A stretch of DNA of 6,231 nucleotides. Origin: Candidatus Nanopelagicaceae bacterium. GTDB taxonomy: Bacteria > Actinomycetota > Actinomycetes > Nanopelagicales > Nanopelagicaceae. Where the stretch lies: the NCBI GenBank assembly GCA_947489825.1, contig CANLFL010000049.1:1-6231 (forward strand), given 5' to 3'. The translations under genes were made by a program, and so were the position numbers. The notes beneath the pieces are model-generated. The model was not told where the DNA came from. It saw only the letters and a list, made by a program, of their open reading frames with translations, and did no database searches. Positions 5,848 to 6,231 of this stretch are shown piece by piece; positions within the stretch are counted from its first letter, which is position 1; each line of letters starts with the position of its first letter.

Positions 5848-5865
5848 TAGTTGAAATTTCAACTA
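5848..5865. promoter_or_regulatory. Perfect 18-bp palindrome, likely repressor operator for the DoxX-like gene
   Basis: TAGTTGAAATTTCAACTA is identical to its reverse complement over all 18 bases and contains the candidate -35 TTGAAA of the rightward promoter. A site of this size and symmetry over a -35 is typical of a dimeric repressor. TTG-N6-CAA operators are common in the MarR family, so a redox or phenolic-type sensor is plausible, but no regulator gene is in the window. Confidence 0.65.
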
Positions 5866-5878
5866 CATGCCCTACTCT
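5851..5878 (+). promoter_or_regulatory. Promoter of the DoxX-like gene
   Basis: TTGAAA (5851-5856) and TACTCT (5873-5878) are separated by 16 bases; the first is close to consensus and the second fits TANNNT. Transcription would begin near 5885, giving a leader of about 54 bases that contains a hairpin and a good Shine-Dalgarno. Confidence 0.55.
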
Positions 5879-5890
5879 GGGTAAGTAAGA

Positions 5891-5911
5891 GAGTCCGCAG
5901 ATGCTGGACTC
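5891..5911 (+). other. Hairpin in the 5' leader of the DoxX-like gene
   Basis: GAGTCC pairs with GGACTC across 9 bases. GC/GC inside the loop can add two more pairs, leaving an AGAT tetraloop and one bulged T. A run of C follows rather than T, so it is not a terminator. It lies about 18 bases before the Shine-Dalgarno and could affect mRNA stability or initiation. Confidence 0.45.
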
Positions 5912-5938
5912 CCCCCATTAGGAAAATCAAGGAGAAAT

Positions 5939-6231
5939 ATGAACGTCGTTCTATTCATTGGTCAGGTGCTCTTCGCAGCGCTCTTCATCGCATCAGGCAT
6001 TGGTCACTTCGCAAAGCTTGAGGCAATGACCGGCTATGCACAGTACAAGAAGCTCCCAGCAGCAAAGCTCGGAGTAATGGCAAGTGGACTCTTCTTCCTT
6101 GTTGGCGGAATCTTGATCATCATCGGCACATACGTCGATCTCGGTGCACTTTTGATCGCAATCACATTGGTACTTGCAGCAGTGATCTTCCATAACTTCT
6201 GGAAAGAGACCGATGCAAATACAAAGATGCA
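5939..6231 (+). CDS. DoxX-like integral membrane protein (3' end cut by window edge)
   Basis: The open frame gives 97 residues and runs off the window. Hydrophobic helices lie at about 3-20, 45-64 and 68-85. The first is followed by a GHFAKLEAM segment (22-30), and the third by FHNFWKETD (84-92), both typical of DoxX-family proteins (four-helix membrane proteins of about 130-150 residues). The fourth helix would lie beyond the edge. Some relatives are linked to quinone or thiol redox chemistry and oxidative-stress resistance, but the substrate here is unknown. AAGGAG (5929-5934), 4 bases before ATG, fixes the start. Its codons favour C-ending forms such as CTC, ATC and TTC, suggesting good expression. 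It is divergent from the SOS operon and seems to have its own promoter and operator. Confidence 0.85.
   Translation, partial: MNVVLFIGQVLFAALFIASGIGHFAKLEAMTGYAQYKKLPAAKLGVMASGLFFLVGGILIIIGTYVDLGALLIAITLVLAAVIFHNFWKETDANTKM

Noticed and set aside
5851..6021. Plus-strand TTG-initiated frame of 56 codons preceded by AAGGAGGGG (5835-5843), overlapping the DoxX-like start
   Set aside because: The TTG lies in the predicted -35 and palindrome, so the transcript would not include its ribosome binding site. The product is rich in Arg and Trp with no recognisable family, and it is out of frame with a well-supported gene.
5993..6193. Minus-strand open frame rich in Cys and Asp opposite the DoxX-like gene
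   Set aside because: It is antisense to a coherent membrane protein with a good ribosome binding site and promoter; its cysteines arise from reverse-reading GCA-rich codons.
1..6231. CRISPR arrays, tRNA or rRNA genes, insertion sequences, attachment sites
   Set aside because: No spaced repeats, cloverleaf sequences, transposase motifs or terminal inverted repeats were seen. The window is compact chromosomal coding DNA.

Overview
The window looks like a chromosomal segment of an actinobacterium of moderate G+C content. The evidence is the gene set (DUF6504, a DnaE2-like polymerase, DinB, DUF3040, then MraZ), a LexA box of the Actinobacteria/Firmicutes type (TCGAAC-N4-GTTCGA), and TANNNT-type -10 elements. 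Coding DNA appears to be about 45-60% G+C. That fits a low-GC or streamlined aquatic actinobacterium better than a streptomycete or mycobacterium, but the lineage is an inference.

Layout, right to left along the minus strand. Positions 5732-5938 are a divergent control region. It holds a perfect 18-bp SOS box (5763-5780) over the probable start of a leftward transcript. Leftward follow a small DUF6504 protein (5441-5731), a DnaE2-like DNA polymerase III alpha subunit of 1089 residues (2164-5433), a Y-family DNA polymerase IV (dinB, 992-2167) whose ATG overlaps the dnaE2 stop as ATGA, and a two-helix DUF3040 membrane protein (574-942). A strong Rho-independent terminator (527-552) closes this unit. 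Next is a 208-bp non-coding region with a purine-rich minus strand. It carries six GTGG boxes in three 10-bp-spaced pairs (439-514), which look like a MraZ operator, plus a possible G-quadruplex and an 8-bp inverted repeat. The division/cell-wall regulator gene mraZ (365 to 1, cut by the window edge) follows and probably opens a dcw cluster outside the window. Rightward from the divergent region a DoxX-like membrane protein gene starts at 5939 and runs off the right edge. Its promoter overlaps a perfect 18-bp palindrome.

Function. The SOS box, tight spacing and translational coupling indicate a DNA-damage-inducible translesion synthesis operon. The DnaE2-like polymerase keeps its polymerase aspartates but has lost residues expected of an active PHP domain. 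It is encoded with a Y-family polymerase that keeps its catalytic residues, and no imuA'/imuB-like gene is visible in the window. This resembles an ImuA'/ImuB-free mutasome in which catalytic DinB and DUF6504 occupy the accessory positions. The arrangement resembles one I recall from Streptomyces, so the gene order is probably not new, but the role of DUF6504 is undefined to my knowledge. The SOS operon points directly into the MraZ-controlled division promoter, separated by one terminator and the operator array.
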